A DNA stretch of 64,000 nt from contig NC_088319.1 of assembly GCF_910592395.1 (NCBI RefSeq), positions 1,180,001 to 1,244,000 of the forward strand. The letters run 5' to 3'. The first letter of the stretch is position 1, and each line of letters starts with the position of its first letter. The DNA is from Lineus longissimus. Its lineage: Eukaryota; Nemertea; Pilidiophora; Heteronemertea; Lineidae. Made by a program: the position numbers and the translations under genes. A model generated the notes under the pieces. That model made no database searches. It worked only from the letters and a program-made list of their open reading frames with translations, and had not been told where the DNA came from. Shown piece by piece: positions 1 through 13,175 of the stretch.

Positions 1-3000
1 ATTCTACAGGAACACAAGGACAGCGGATCTTGGATTTTCATGGACTTGGGGATGACTTAATGGTATACAACAGGTATACAAGCCAGGTTATGGTTGCACT
101 TGCAGATCTTGGAATTGGACTCGGGATGACCATGAATGACCCACCAGAGGTGGAGAGCCAACCGGCATGATTTAAGACATCTTGCTAGGCATCGCTATAA
201 ATGCATCATTTCCGATTCTCATATTTTTAAGGTTCAAGCATTCTACAGGAACACAAGGACAGCGGATCTTGGATTTTCATGGACTTGGGGATGACTTAAT
301 GGTATACAACAGGTCTTCAAGCCAGGTGAAGGTTGCACTTGCAGATCTTGGAATTGGGCTCGGGATGACCATGAATGACCCACCAGAGGTGGAGAGCCAA
401 CTGGCATGATTTAAGACATCTTGCTAGGCGTCGCTATAAATGCATCATTTCCGATTCTCATATTTTTGAGGTTCAAGCATTCCACAGGAACACAAGGACA
501 GCGGATCTTGGATTTTCATGGACTTGGGGATGACTTAATGGTATACAACAGGTATACAAGCCAGGTGAAGGTTGCACTTGCAGATCTTGGAATTAGACTC
601 GGGATGACCATGAACGACCCACCAGAGGTGGAGAGCCAACCGGCATGATTTAAGACATCTTGCTAGGCATCGCTATAAATGCATCATTTCCGATTCTCAT
701 ATTTTTAAGGTTCAAACATTCTACAGGAAGACTAGGACAGCGGATCTTGGATTTTCATAGACTTGGGGATGACTTAATGGTATACAATAGGTATTCAAGC
801 CAGGTGAAGGTTGCACTTGCAGATCTTGGAATTAGACTCGGGATGACCATGAATGACCCACCAGAGGTGGAGAGCCAACCAGCATGATTTAAGACATCTT
901 GCTAGGCATCGCTATAAATGCATCATTTCCGATTCTCATATTTTAGAGGTTCAAGCATTCTACAGGAACACAAGGACAGCGGATCTTGGATTTTCATGGA
1001 CTTGAGGATGACTTAATGGTATACAACAGGTATACAAGCCAGGTGAAGGTTGCACTTGCAGATCTTGGAATTGGACTCGGGATGACCATGAATGACCCAC
1101 CAGAGGTGGAGAGCCAACCGGCATGATTTAAGACATCTTGCTAGGCATCACTATAAATGCATCATTTCCGATTCTTATATGTTTAAGGTTCAAGCATTCT
1201 ACAGGAACACAAGGACAGCGGATCTTGGATTTTCATGGACTTGGGGATGACTTAATGGTATACAACAGGTATACAAGCCAGGTTATGGTTGCACTTGCAG
1301 ATCTTGGAATTGGACTCGGGATGACCATGAATGACCCACCAGAGGTGGAGAACCAACCGGCATGATTTAAGACATCTTGCTAGGCATCGCTATAAATGCA
1401 TCATTTCCGATTCTCATATTTTTAAGGTTCAAGCATTCTACAGGAACACAAGGACAGCGGATCTTGGATTTTCATGGACTTGGGGATGACTTAATGGTAT
1501 ACAACAGGTATACAAGCCAGGTGAAGGTTGCACTTGCAGATCTTGGAATTGGACTCAGGATGACCATGAATGACCCACCAGAGGTGGAGAGCCAACCGGC
1601 ATGATTTAAGACATCTTGCTAGGCATCGCTATAAATGCATCATTTCCGATTCTCATATTTTTAAGGTTCAAGCATTCTACAGGAACACAAGGACAGCGGA
1701 TCTTGGATTTTCATGGACTTGGGGATGACTTAATGGTATACAACAGGTATACAAGCCAGGTGAAGGTTGCACTTGCAGATCTTGGAATTGGACTCGGGAT
1801 GACCATGAATGCCCACCAGAGGTGGAGAGCCAACCGGCATGATTTAAGACATATTGCTAGGCATCGCTATAAATGCATCATTTCCGATTCTCATATTTCT
1901 AAGGTTCAAGCATTCTACAGGAAAACAAGGACAGCGGATCTTGGATTTTCATGGACTTGGGGATGACTTAATGGTATACAACAGGTATACAAGCCAGGTG
2001 AAGGTTGCACTTGCAGATCTTGGAATTGGACTCGGGATGACCATGAATGACCCACCAGAGGTGGAGAGCCAACCGGCATGATTTAAGACATCTTGCTAGG
2101 CATCACTATAAATGCATCATTTCCGATTCTCATATGTTTAAGGTTGAAGCATTCTACAGGAACACAAGGACAGCGGATCTTGGATTTTCATGGACTTGGA
2201 GATGACTTAATGGTATACAACAGGTATACAAGCCAGGTGAAGGTTGCACTTGCAGATCTTGGAATTAGACTCGGGATGACCATGAATGACCCACCAGAGG
2301 TGGAGAGCCAACCGGCATGATTTAAGACATCTTGCTAGGCATCACTATCAATGCATCATTTCCGATTCTCATATTTTTAAGGTTCAAGCATTCTACAGGA
2401 ACACAAGGACAGCGGATCTTGGATTTTCATGGACTTGGAGATGACTTAATGGTATACAACAGGTATACAAGCCAGGTGAAGGTTGCACTTGCAGTTCTTG
2501 GAATTAGACTCGGGATGACCATGAATGACCCACCAGAGGTGGAGAGCCAACCGGCATGATTTAAGACATCTTGCTAGGCATCACCATAAATGCATCATTT
2601 CCGATTCTCATATTTTTAAGGTTCAAGCATTCTACAAAGGACAGCGGATCTTGGATTTTCATGGACTTGCATGGGGATGACTTAATGGTATACAACAGGT
2701 ATACAAGCCAGGTGAAGGTTGCACTTGCAGATCTTGGAATTGGACTCGGGATGACCATGAATGACCCACCAGAGGTGGAGAGCCAACCGGCATGATTTAA
2801 GACATCTTGCTAGGCATCGCTATAAATGCATCATTTCCGATTCTCATATTTTTAAGGTTCAAACATTCTACAGGAAGACTAGGACAGCGGATCTTGGATT
2901 TTCATGGACTTGGGGATGACTTAATGGTATACAACAGGTATTCAAGCCAGGTGAAGGTTGCACTTGCAGATCTTGGAATTAGACTCGGGATGACCATGAA

Positions 3001-5410
3001 TGACCCACCAGAGGTGGAGAGCCAACCAGCATGATTTAAGACATCTTGCTAGGCATCGCTATAAATGCATCATTTCCGATTCTCATATTTTTAAGGTTCA
3101 AGCATTCTACAGGAACACAAGGACAGCGGATCTTGGATTTTCATGGACTTGAGGATGACTTAATGGTATACAACAGGTATACAAGCCAGGTGAAGGTTGC
3201 ACTTGCAGATCTTGGAATTGGACTCGGGATGACCATGAATGACCCACCAGAGGTGGAGAGCCAACCGGCATGATTTAAGACATCTTGCTAGGCATCACTA
3301 TAAATGCATCATTTCCGATTCTTATATGTTTAAGGTTCAAGCATTCTACAGGAACACAAGGACAGCGGATCTTGGATTTTCATGGACTTGGGGATGACTT
3401 AATGGTATACAACAGGTATACAAGCCAGGTGAAGGTTGCACTTGCAGAACTTGGAATTGGACTCGGGATGACCATGAATGACCCACCAGAGGTGGAGAAC
3501 CAACCGGCATGATTTAAGACATCTTGCTAGGCATCGCTATAAATGCATCATTTCCGATTCTCATATTTTTAAGGTTCAAGCATTCTACAGGAAGACAAGG
3601 ACAGCGGATCTTGGATTTTCATGGACTTGGAGATGACTTAATGGTATACAACAGGTATACAAGCCAGGTGAAGGTTGCACTTGCAGTTCTTGGAATTAGA
3701 CTCGGGATGACCATGAATGACCCACCAGAGGTGGAGAGTCAACTGGCATGATTTAAGACATCTTGCTAGGCATCACTATAAATGCATCATTTCCGATTCT
3801 CATATTTTTAAGGTGCAAGCATTCTACAGGAACACAAGGACAGCGGATCTTGGATTTTCATGGACTTGGAGATGACTTAATGGTATACAACAGGTATACA
3901 AGCCAGGTGAAGGTTGCACTTGCAGTTCTTGGAATTAGACTCGGGATGACCATGAATGACCCACCAGAGGTGGAGAGCCAACCGGCATGATTTAAGACAT
4001 CTTGCTAGGCGTCGCTATAAATGCATCATTTCCGATTCTCATATGTTTAAGGTTCAAGCATTCTACAGGAACACAAGGACAGCGGATCTTGGATTTTCAT
4101 GGACTTGGAGATGACTTAATGGTATACAACAGGTATACAAGCCAGGTGAAGGTTGCACTTGCAGTTCTTGGAATTAGACTCGGGATGACCATGAATGACC
4201 CACCAGAGGTGGAGAGCCAACCGGCATGATTTAAGACATCTTGCTAGGCATCACTATAAATGCATCATTTCCGATTCTCATATTTTTAAGGTTCAAGCAT
4301 TCTACAGGAACACAAGGACAGCGGATCTTGGATTTTCATGGACTTGGGGATGACTTAACGGTATACAACAGGTATACAAGCCAGGTGAAGGTTGCACTTG
4401 CAGAACTTGGAATTGGACTCGAGATGACCATGAATGACCCACCAGAGGTGGAGAGCCAACTGGCATGATTTAAGACATCCTGCTAGGCATCGCTATAAAT
4501 GCATCATTTCCGATTCTCATATTTTTAAGTTTTCAAGCATTCTACAGGAACACAAGGACAGCGGATCTTGGATTTTCATGGACTTGGGGATGACTTAATG
4601 GTATACAACAGGTATACAAGCCAGGTGAAGGTTGCACTTGAAGATCTTGGAATTGGACTCGGGATGACCATGAATGACCCTCCAGAGGTGGAGAGCCAAC
4701 CGGCATGATTTAAGACATCTTCCTAGGCATCACTATAAATGCATCATTTCCGATTCTCATATTTTCAAGGTTCAAGCATTCTACAGGAACACAAGGACAG
4801 CGGATCTTGGATTTTCATGGACTTGGGGATGACTTAATGTTATACAACAGGTATACAAGCCAGGTGAAGGTTGCACTTGCAGATCTTGGAATTGGACTCG
4901 GGATGACCATGAATGACCCACCAGAGGTGGAGAGCCAACTGGCATGATTTAAGACATCTTGCTGGGCATCACTATAACTGCATCATTTCCGATTCTCATA
5001 TTTTTAAGGTTCAAGCATTCTACAGGAACACAAGGACAGCGGATCTTGGATTTTCATGGACTTAGGGATGACTTAATGGTATACAACAGGTATACAAGCC
5101 AGGTGAAGGTTGCACGTGCAGATCTTGGAAATGGACTCAGGATGACCATGAATGACCCACCAGAGGTGGAGAGCCAACCGGCATGATTTAAGACATCTTG
5201 ATAGGCATCGCTATAAATGCATCATTGCCGATTCTCATATTTTTAAGGTTCAAGCATTCTACAGGAACACAAGGACAGCAGATCTTGGATTTTCATGACT
5301 TAATGGTATACAACAGGTATTCAAGCCAGGTGAAGGTTGCACTTGCAGATCTTGGAATTGGACTCGGGATGACCATGAATGACCCATCAGAGGTGGAGAG
5401 CCAACGTACA
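1..5410. repeat. 239-bp satellite array, about 22.6 copies
   Basis: Units such as TTGCTAGGCATCGCTATAAA recur every 239 bp from the left edge to about 5410, with a few percent divergence, one 8-bp and one 9-bp deletion, and a clean end at CCAACGTACAATG. Each unit has a 75-codon open frame, but it begins with TTG, not ATG, and shows no known domain. The array lies in the perlecan intron and continues beyond position 1. Confidence 0.95.
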
Positions 5411-6690
5411 ATGTAGGTGTATTAATCCTGTCATTAGCTTGGGCACAAAATTATGCAGGCCATCTAGGTTTCTTTGGAATGGAATGATTCAGTAATGACT
5501 ATGCAATATAATGTGCCTTTACAGACAACAACCATTTCATTCCAGACCTAAATTTTTGAAGGCTTTGTTTTTTAGACATTTGGATCTAAGTACAATGCAT
5601 TCCTTTGCCCCCGAATAATCTAAGAACATCAATAACAGGAAGACAATAAGGATGCAATACAGGATTTCTAGCAATTTCTTAAAAAACTTGCCAATGATCA
5701 GTTTTGTTACAATTTGATTATGTCATTCTGTTTTATTTCAAGGTTTAACAAGTGGAAAGGTGAAGGCTTGGTAATTTGGCTCTCATGCCGATGGAGCAAC
5801 TGGATGCTGGACAACATCCTGGATACTCTTGATTGTGTCAATAACTGTAGTATAATGTGTGCAACAAATTGTCAGACAAATATTTATGCTTTGCTTTTAA
5901 ACCACAATGTCACCATCCTAATCATGTTCTTTTGTGAATCAATGATTTTTGTACCCTTTAGAATTAATGCATGAAACGTTTTAAAGCCTAAACACTTTGA
6001 CCGGGGGGGGGGGGGGGGGGAGCTGGTATTCCACTGCACTGGTATTGGTGATTTTGCCACCGATAAATTTGAATATTGTGTCATCTTCCTGAGCCCGGAG
6101 TAGAATCTTTATTTTCTGAGTACGTAGTCTCTTTTTATTCATTTCAGTCTTTGATTATTATGTTCTTTTTTTAAATAGTTTTTTCAATTTTTGAAAATGA
6201 TATTTTCTTTTTAGGTAAATGTACATGTTCTTTATTATAGCTAGGATAGATATGGGTCAGGCCTGTGGGTTCTGATAGCATTATTACCTTGACAGGCAGA
6301 AAGTGCCGTCCAGGCCTTGTCGTTAGTGTAGGCTTTAGTGATAGGATTGGGACCAGTGAGTGTGGTAGGTGTAGGCGCAACGTAGCTAAGGTTAGGCACT
6401 CACTGGTCTCTCTCTCCAGGAAGATGACACAATCTCAGTTACCAAGCTGCAAATCAGAAATACAATTTTCTTACTGGTAAACATGGAGCCAATTCTTTGG
6501 TTTAATCATTTTTTTAAATGTTGTTCTTTAAGATGACTGTAATTGTATTTTCTCTGCTGATATTGTTTATAACTGAATGTACAGTAAACATACAAATTAC
6601 CTTGATAATAAACTACCAGTATGCTGTATGTCATGTCATTTGAATTTTGTTGTGTGTTCTTCTGTTAAAATTTTTCACGTAAATTCATGC
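5411..6690. other. Intron, no gene seen
   Basis: This is perlecan intron sequence on the minus strand. It holds a pure G run of about 18 at 6003-6020 and AT-rich DNA. I see no exon, RNA gene or element with clear ends. Confidence 0.6.
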
Positions 6691-7080
6691 ATCTACTGTA
6701 AACCCGCCCAGGAGTGGTCTGAACCCCCCAATATGGCAGCACCACTGACTCCATCATTTTATATAGGTCCCTACTGTAAACTCACCCAAGAGCTGTCCGA
6801 ACCTTGAATAAGCAGCACAAGCCCATTCTGTCTCATGTACTGGTACCTAATACTGTAAACACACCCAGAAGCTGTCCCTACAATCAATATGGCAGCACCA
6901 TAGGTCCCCACTGTAAACTTGCCCAGGAGTTGTCCCGACCTGTATGGCCGCACCTGCTACATATATGACACTGAAAACTCTCCCAGGAGCTGTCCGAACC
7001 TTGAATATGGCAGCACCTGCTAGATCAATATGCATGAGTCCGTACTCTAAACTCACCCAGGAGCTGTGTCTGTGGCTGTA
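6690..7080. repeat. Irregular direct repeats, six units of roughly 65 bp
   Basis: The phrase ACTGTAAACTCACCCAGGAG followed by CTGTCC and AATATGGCAGCACC recurs about six times with changes and length differences (6695, 6773, 6854, 6911, 6970, 7051). Confidence 0.75.
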
Positions 7081-7720
7081 CGACCATGAAAAAATGAAAC
7101 TTGCCCCCATTTCCCAGTAACTTATTCGGGGCAAGCCGTCATCTTGGATATAAGTACATTGACCCATCAACATTACTTAAAACTGAAATTGTCTTGATTA
7201 AAGGCCACTGAAATGTCTGAGCACGAAAAGAGTGTTTGATGCATAGATATCTGAGGACAGAAACTGTATCCGAGTCTTTCGCTGTTCAGTAAGCTGGTCC
7301 TGGTTCTGTAAATACCAGTCAATCTCCAAAAGTTCAACCTTGGGAGACAAGTCACATACAAGCTTCGGCAATGTTCGTGCAGCACGCATCATGTATTACA
7401 GAGAGAAATTGATCTCAATGCTACTCGGAGAACCAATTCATGAGGAAACCAGCCCTGTAAAATATTTAGTCGCCCTCCAACTTCAAGTACCCCGCTGATA
7501 CTACACACATAAGCCGCACTTACACCACCTGAAAATGAACCACCAATCTTGGTTCGGGAACCAATGCCGCACCATCGAAAATCCACCAAGCGCTTACACC
7601 AGCATTGCAGCTAGTTATAAAATCCGGCAACAGATGGCGCGCAAACAATAAGCAGAAAGCGCCATTTCGAAAACGCCGCCTGGAGCCGAACCATCTAACT
7701 AGCTAATTGCCGATCCATTT

Positions 7721-7897
7721 GCGCTTACACCACGACAAAGCCGAGCTTTCAACAAGCCGGGCGAATTTGGACCATCAAGCTTGGTGGGACAAATTCGCTC
7801 GGCAATTTGTATCGGCAATGGATTGCCGAACCAATTTGTCGCGGCAATGTGGTGGTGTATGTGCAATTGGTCCACCAATATTTCGTGGTGTAAGCGC
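7721..7897. mobile_element. Short inverted-repeat element
   Basis: GCGCTTACACCACGA at 7721-7735 is matched in reverse complement at 7883-7897. The DNA between is also rich in inverted words (GGCAATTTG, CCAATTTGTCG). The phrase CGCTTACACCAG at about 7591 suggests a second, nested copy. It is likely a foldback or MITE-type element; no coding capacity. Confidence 0.5.
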
Positions 7898-8485
7898 AGC
7901 TATTGGTGATCGGCATATTTACCTTATCTACCTAATGGCCAGCGTAACCAGTGATAACACTCATGACTAATTTACTGTGATGAGGCAAAATTAGAAGTTA
8001 AATTTGGTCGACTACAAGGCAACCAGGATGTGATAGCAAGATCGGTTATGTAACAACATATGTTGACCTCAGCCTTTGGTCGGGCAACTCAGCAGGAGGT
8101 TACCTGGCTCAGATAAGCTGAGAGCTAAAGACAATAAACTATTCCTAAGAAACTCTCCCCTCATCAAATATCCATCCCCGGCATCTAAGGCATTTTCCAT
8201 TAGTTGGTGGGGGATGGTTAGGAGATATTTTTTACAGGGCTGGTTTCCTCATGTCATGTATTAATGTGGTAACATCAATATGCCGAGTATCCAATGAGTC
8301 CACTCCACAACGAACTAACCAGACACAGCCTGCTATCAGCAAGATTTCCCTCATTTGATCGAATAAACCAGAGAGATTTGTACACACAATTGATCAAATT
8401 TAAAGGAAGTCATGTACAGAAAAAGTGAAGGACTTTTTAGTAGGATGAAATATTCAGGGCAGTATTCAACTTCAACTTCTTAGCC

Positions 8486-9050
8486 TAGGGGACAAAAGGC
8501 TCTCGAAGGGGAGCACCACCTTGCATCCCAAATCTGCATGAAAACATGTTCATCTGAGGGGGGAATGTGAGGCTCTCGGAGGGGAGCACCCACCTTGCAT
8601 CCCAAATGTTCATCTGAGGGGGGAATGTGAGGCTCTCGGAGGGGAGCACCACCTTGCATCCCAAATATGCATGAAACATTCATCTGAGGGGGGAATGTGA
8701 GGCTCTCGGAGGGGAGCACCACCTTGCATCCCAAATATGCATGAAACATTCATCTGAGGGGGGAATGTGAGGCTCTCGGAGGGGAGCACCACCTTGCATC
8801 CCAAATATGCATGAAACATTCATCTGAGGGGGGAATGTGAGGCTCTCGGAGGGGAGCACCACCTTGCATCCCAAATATGCATGAAACATTCATCTGAGGG
8901 GGGAATGGGAGGCTCTCGGAGGGGAGCACTACCTTGCATCCCAAATATGCATGAAACATTCATCTGAGGGGGAATGGGAGGCTCTCGAAGGGGAGCACCA
9001 CCTTGCATCCCAAATCTGCATGAAACATTCATCTGAGGGGGAATGGGAAA
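8486..9050. repeat. 70-bp tandem array, about 8 copies
   Basis: GGCTCTCGGAGGGGAGCACC, ACCTTGCATCCCAAATATGC and ATTCATCTGAGGGGGGAATG repeat every 70 bp; the first units are shortened. The minus strand stays open through the array because of base composition, not because it encodes a protein. Confidence 0.92.
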
Positions 9051-9134
9051 GATGAGTAAGGGTGATGTAATGGTAAGGGTGATGATGGAAAGAGTGATGA
9101 TGGCAAGGGTGACGTAAGGGATAATGTCATGTTG

Positions 9135-9260
9135 ATGCTGGTGATGGTAAGGGGGGGGGGGGGGGATTAATAAGTTAGGGTCATTATGAGAGGTGAGCTA
9201 ACAAAATAAATAATTAAATAAACTCCCCTAACGGTGAGCCAAAAAGGCAAGATTACAATG
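9135..9260. repeat. G-run and GGTGAGCTAA motif region
   Basis: A run of about 17 G follows GATGGTAA, then AGAGGTGAGCTAACAAAATA, the same kind of end as the element at 42085-43233. Little else is recognisable. Confidence 0.4.
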
Positions 9261-9329
9261 CAAGATCCTATGACATAGATTTTTGTTAATAAGCACAACT
9301 TTTGCATTATTCATGCCTACGTGTGCACA

Positions 9330-9722
9330 AGTAATTCCAAGGACACCCCTGGAACTCACAAATGCTGTCCTAAATAGAGAGTTGCCTGATTACAGAGGTC
9401 AAATCCAATTGAAATGACCAGTTTGGAACCAAATGCAGTGTCCTTTATAGAGAGGCTGTCCTTAATAGAGAGGTCAAATCCAATGGAAACGACCAGTCTT
9501 GGACCAAATGAAGTGTCCTTAATAGAGAGGCCGTCCTTAATATAGAGGTCGAATCCAATGGAAACGACCAGTCTTGGACCAAATGAAGTGTCCTTAATAG
9601 AGAGGCCGTCCTTAATATAGAGGTCAAATCCAATGGAAACGACCAGTCTTGGACCAAATGCAGTGTCCTTAATAGAGAGGCCGTCCTTAATACAGAGGTG
9701 TCCACTCAAGGAGGTTTCAATG
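9330..9722. mobile_element. TA-type MITE relative with internal 75-bp amplification
   Basis: The internal words GTCCTTAATAGAGAGG and ACCAGTCTTGGACCAAATG match the MITEs at 15750 and 26876. Here a 75-bp piece is repeated about four times (9501, 9576, 9651 spacing). The right end GAGGTTTCAATGTA is a decayed form of the family end GAGGTTCCACTGTA; the left end is not intact. Confidence 0.65.
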
Positions 9723-10795
9723 TATATCTGATGTGTGAGGTCTGAGATGGCCTAAGATGCAAGGTTGTGACAGACTTCAGTCCAAGTTCGGTGACAACAG
9801 CCTTTATCATGTTTGCGGCTTCAGAGAACTTTCCATGCAATGAATTCTCTCGATTGCTGGTCAAGGTAAAGGAAAGCAATGAAATTTGTGATTCATGCTA
9901 TATATAAGGTTGGGTGATTTGATGGAGCATGACAACAACAGTAGAAAAACATATTTATGACCCGTCACAGCAAAACCAGTGCATGTCGCACAGAAGATGA
10001 GCCTGAATGACACCAGGAGATAATAGAAGAAATTGATGTGCTCATATTTCACAAAAGGCAGACAATAGTGAAATGAACAAACAGTCCGTCTCAACCTGCC
10101 AAGCTCAGAGCGACATGCGCCTGATTTTGCTGTGACGGGTCACATTTTTCTACTACTAGACAGGCTGACTCAAGGGACGCAGAAAGTTAACAAACACTTA
10201 AAAGACTTGAACTGGAATTGAATATGAATCGGATATTGATGCAAGATTCATATCAAAGTAGACTGCGTACAATCTAATGTGTTTACAATAATGTCAAAAG
10301 GAATAAAAAGCAAAATTAACAGCAAAATTAACAGCATATCTAATTGAGGAACTTTAAACTTTGGATAGATGGGCAATTTCAATATCATGCATGTGTTTTT
10401 TCGAAGTGAGCAAAAAACATCTCACCTTTTTGTCCCGCTGAATAGTGCAACAGAAGGATTAAATATGCATTTTTAAGCAGCAACTTGCTTTTTGATGATG
10501 CCACTAAATGTACATACATACTGTAGAGACTACCCACAGGGATATTCTGGTAAGGAGCGTAGCTGGCCTTTATCTTATTGAGGGCTCCGACTCATTCATT
10601 TATTACATGCAGTGACACTGTCACTGTCAATCAAAACATCCCATCACTGGAGCATGTAACGGTCTGCCCAGGCTGAGAACAACTTACTCGTAGTCATGAA
10701 CAGAGTTTGCAGTATCCTTAGCAATAATTGAACCAAACAGCTACATAGCAACAACATCTGCCGAAAAAAATGCTAAAAGAAAAGTAACAACTTAC
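9723..10795. other. Intron, no gene seen
   Basis: GACCCGTCACAGCAAAA at about 9960 and TTTTGCTGTGACGGGTCAC at about 10123 form an inverted pair, a possible small foldback element. No further perlecan exon was found on the minus strand. Confidence 0.5.
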
Positions 10796-10923
10796 TGATT
10801 TGAAGCAACAGGCAGTGGGCATGGACAAGGCTGGCAGTCATTGGGTGTGCCGCGTCGTGGATCACCATAGAAACCATCCGCACATCTCTCGCAGTAATCC
10901 CCGGCCGTATTATGAAGACAATT
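10796..10923 (-). CDS. HSPG2: Perlecan exon: laminin-EGF, last exon in the window
   Basis: A 128-bp exon, phase 0 in and phase 2 out, acceptor TTTACAG and donor GTAAGTT. It encodes [20 protein letters not shown], then CQPCPCP and a closing ASNQ. By analogy with the two earlier blocks, the next exon should start FSxxC, but no such exon is found between here and position 1. The following intron is therefore at least 10.8 kb. Confidence 0.9.
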
Positions 10924-12000
10924 CTGTAAAAGGAAGGCAAGAAGTCGAGAAAATTGCAGACCATTTGCGACATACATCTCTACATCTTTAAAGTTCTAGA
11001 ATCATTATCTCCGGATATATCTCTGGAAACACAAAAAGCTCAGTTGAAAGAAATCAGCTTCTGCTCTTTTTAAGCCCATGCTAAGAAGACTGAAACACCT
11101 GCTGATTTTTACAAGAGACTATAATTGAATACACAGGCAACCTCTGACGAAACAGTCTGTCCTAGTTTTGGCCATTGTAAAGATTAACTTAAAAAGTCCT
11201 GAAAGGAAAAATTCACATTTTTCGCCAAAACCAATTGAAAACGTCTCTCTGAAACCTGATATTAAATTCTCATCAGTCATTCTGTGTACCTTTAAATAAA
11301 GAAGTCTTTGTCATGTTCAGGTGTAAGATATGTCAGGTCACTGAAGAAATGTCAGGTCATTAAAAACACTTTTGAATAATAAGTCAGACAACATCCTTTT
11401 CTTCACATCCTGTTGGATTATATTCCCAAATGAAGATTGGTGACAATTCATATCAAAAATTACTCTTGCATGTCAAAACATAAAGGGCTATGTCATCAGT
11501 GTTGAATGTATTTACTAGTGGCTCAGGATGATAGAGATACATGAAATGGTCCAGGGACCATGTGCTCACCTCGAGTAATGTAATGCATGTCATTTGCAGT
11601 GGATATGGGGAGAACAGTTTCAGGCTAGTTTCACCAGTTTTGATTCAATAATATCATTCTTCTCGGCTCAATGGCACAAAAGAAAACTACCGGTACCATC
11701 TAAGTATAACATTTTGGTTAGAAAGTTGACTGATTACGGGTTATTGAAGAGTGTACATATCACATGGAAATTGGTTGACATCTGCGGCAAAAAATTCAAT
11801 TCTGAAGGATGAAAAAATGTCCTAAGTTTTGGACTGAAAATCTTTTTCACTTGTTTTTTTCTACTCAAAATGAAGAAACATCATTAGCCCTCAAAAAAAT
11901 TGGGCTTTGAAAATGTTTCAGAATCAGAAGGATTATGCCCTGAATAGGCCAACAAGCTTTCATCAAGGAAGAAACAAAAACAAAAAGTAGAAAAACTCAC
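10924..12000. other. Intron, nothing recognised
   Basis: AT-rich intron between two perlecan exons. A fragment at about 11548 (GAAATGGTCCAGGGACCATG, then TGCTCACCTC) resembles the left end of the element at 42085. Confidence 0.5.
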
Positions 12001-12429
12001 CACACACTTTCCACTATCGTCACACCTGGCTGAATGGCTATTACAGCTACACCTCACGCAGCGACCCAGAGGGTACCTCGGGTCCTCCACGCGCTGGTAC
12101 CCCTGTTCGCAGAGCTCACACGACAGGCCCCGATAACCCTCGGGACACGTACACTCCTCTACCATGAGAGCCGGATGCTGGCCAGTATTCTGTGCAACGG
12201 TGATGTCCATTGATAATTCCTTAATGGCGGTCGAGCGCATGTCGCGATGATTCGCAGCACGGATGAGGATGTAGTCGATGTTGGCGAGGAGTTGGAGGAA
12301 TTCGAGACGAGTTGGGACAGTGCCATCAGCTTTCTTGAAAGTGCGTTCATTCAATACGATGCTGTATTCAGTCTGCCTGGAGCGGCTTGACGGAGGGTCG
12401 AAAACATGATGGAAACGGTTGTTGCCGCT
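12001..12429 (-). CDS. HSPG2: Perlecan exon: rest of LamB 3 and laminin-EGF
   Basis: A 429-bp phase 0-0 exon (143 codons), acceptor TTTTTCCAG and donor GTGAGT. It encodes SGNNRFHHVFDPP, the helix TRLEFLQLLANIDYILIRAA, ELSMDITVAQNTG, then ECTCPEGYRGLSCELCEQGY and RCSCNSHSARCDDSGKCV. It fuses what are three or four exons in LamB 1. Confidence 0.92.
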
Positions 12430-12660
12430 CTGGAAAAACGATCGTTTTAAGATTACACATGATGATTCATGAACCATAATCCCTCCGATGATGTAACTGC
12501 ATTGATATGCACCATCCCCTTGCCAAATATCCCTCTCAAGCGCAAGTGGACCAGTGATAGGGATATTTTGATGAAAATGTCATATAATGCATTTATATTA
12601 ACCCCACCAACTCCAATAATCAGTTCAAGAGAGATATCCAAGGTTATGCTGACTACTTAC

Positions 12661-12759
12661 AATAATTTCCAAATCTGTATCGCTGAAAAAGTCCCCACCA
12701 AGTCTTGGATCATTCTCGTACTCAACGGTGAACTTCAGGTTACCCCCATAAGATGAAAC
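12661..12759 (-). CDS. HSPG2: Perlecan exon: LamB 3, middle part
   Basis: A 99-bp phase 0-0 exon (33 codons), acceptor CTTACAG and donor GTAAGTA. It encodes VSSYGGNLKFTVEYENDP, then DTDLEII. It follows FSGDK of the previous exon exactly as in the other two LamB modules. Confidence 0.9.
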
Positions 12760-12980
12760 CTGTAAGAGACAATAAAGGAAATGTTTTCAATAAAGGGCCT
12801 GCAAATGAGGAATCTAAGTGGCTGCTGTCGGCACTCTGAAATGCATGCGACTTTTACTGCATGTTTGCGGTGGTGATCGCAGGAAGGTTATCTGCGACAA
12901 GACTTGGTAAAGTTGTGAACACCGCAGTGTGGCAGGTGACGAGCCTAGCGGTGCCGAGACGAAAGCTTCTCAGAACATAC

Positions 12981-13175
12981 CTTGTCTCCAGAGAACCTTG
13001 GCGGCAGCCTCCAGTAAAGACGATTCGACCCTCGGATCTGATTAAAACCATCGTAGCGCACTTCTTTGTTTCGGCCGTTCAGGCTAAAACCGTCCAACAC
13101 GACGGTCGTCCGTGGATCATTCTTGTAGACGAGGGCAAAGTTGCTGGTGCCATCTTGGCTGAAGAAGGGCCGTAC
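12981..13175 (-). CDS. HSPG2: Perlecan exon: LamB 3, first part
   Basis: A 195-bp phase 0-0 exon (65 codons), acceptor GTTTTAG and donor GTATGT. It begins VRPFFSQDGTSNFALVYKND and ends RLYWRLPPRFSGDK, the laminin IV core. It is equivalent to the LamB 1 exon at 55059. Confidence 0.9.

Noticed and set aside
182-5416. About twenty 75-codon open frames in the 239-bp array
   Set aside because: They start at TTG rather than ATG, are separated by stops, show no domain, and exist because each satellite unit is alike.
8480-9050. Array of spaced repeats as a CRISPR
   Set aside because: The units are contiguous 70-bp repeats without unique spacers, in an animal intron.
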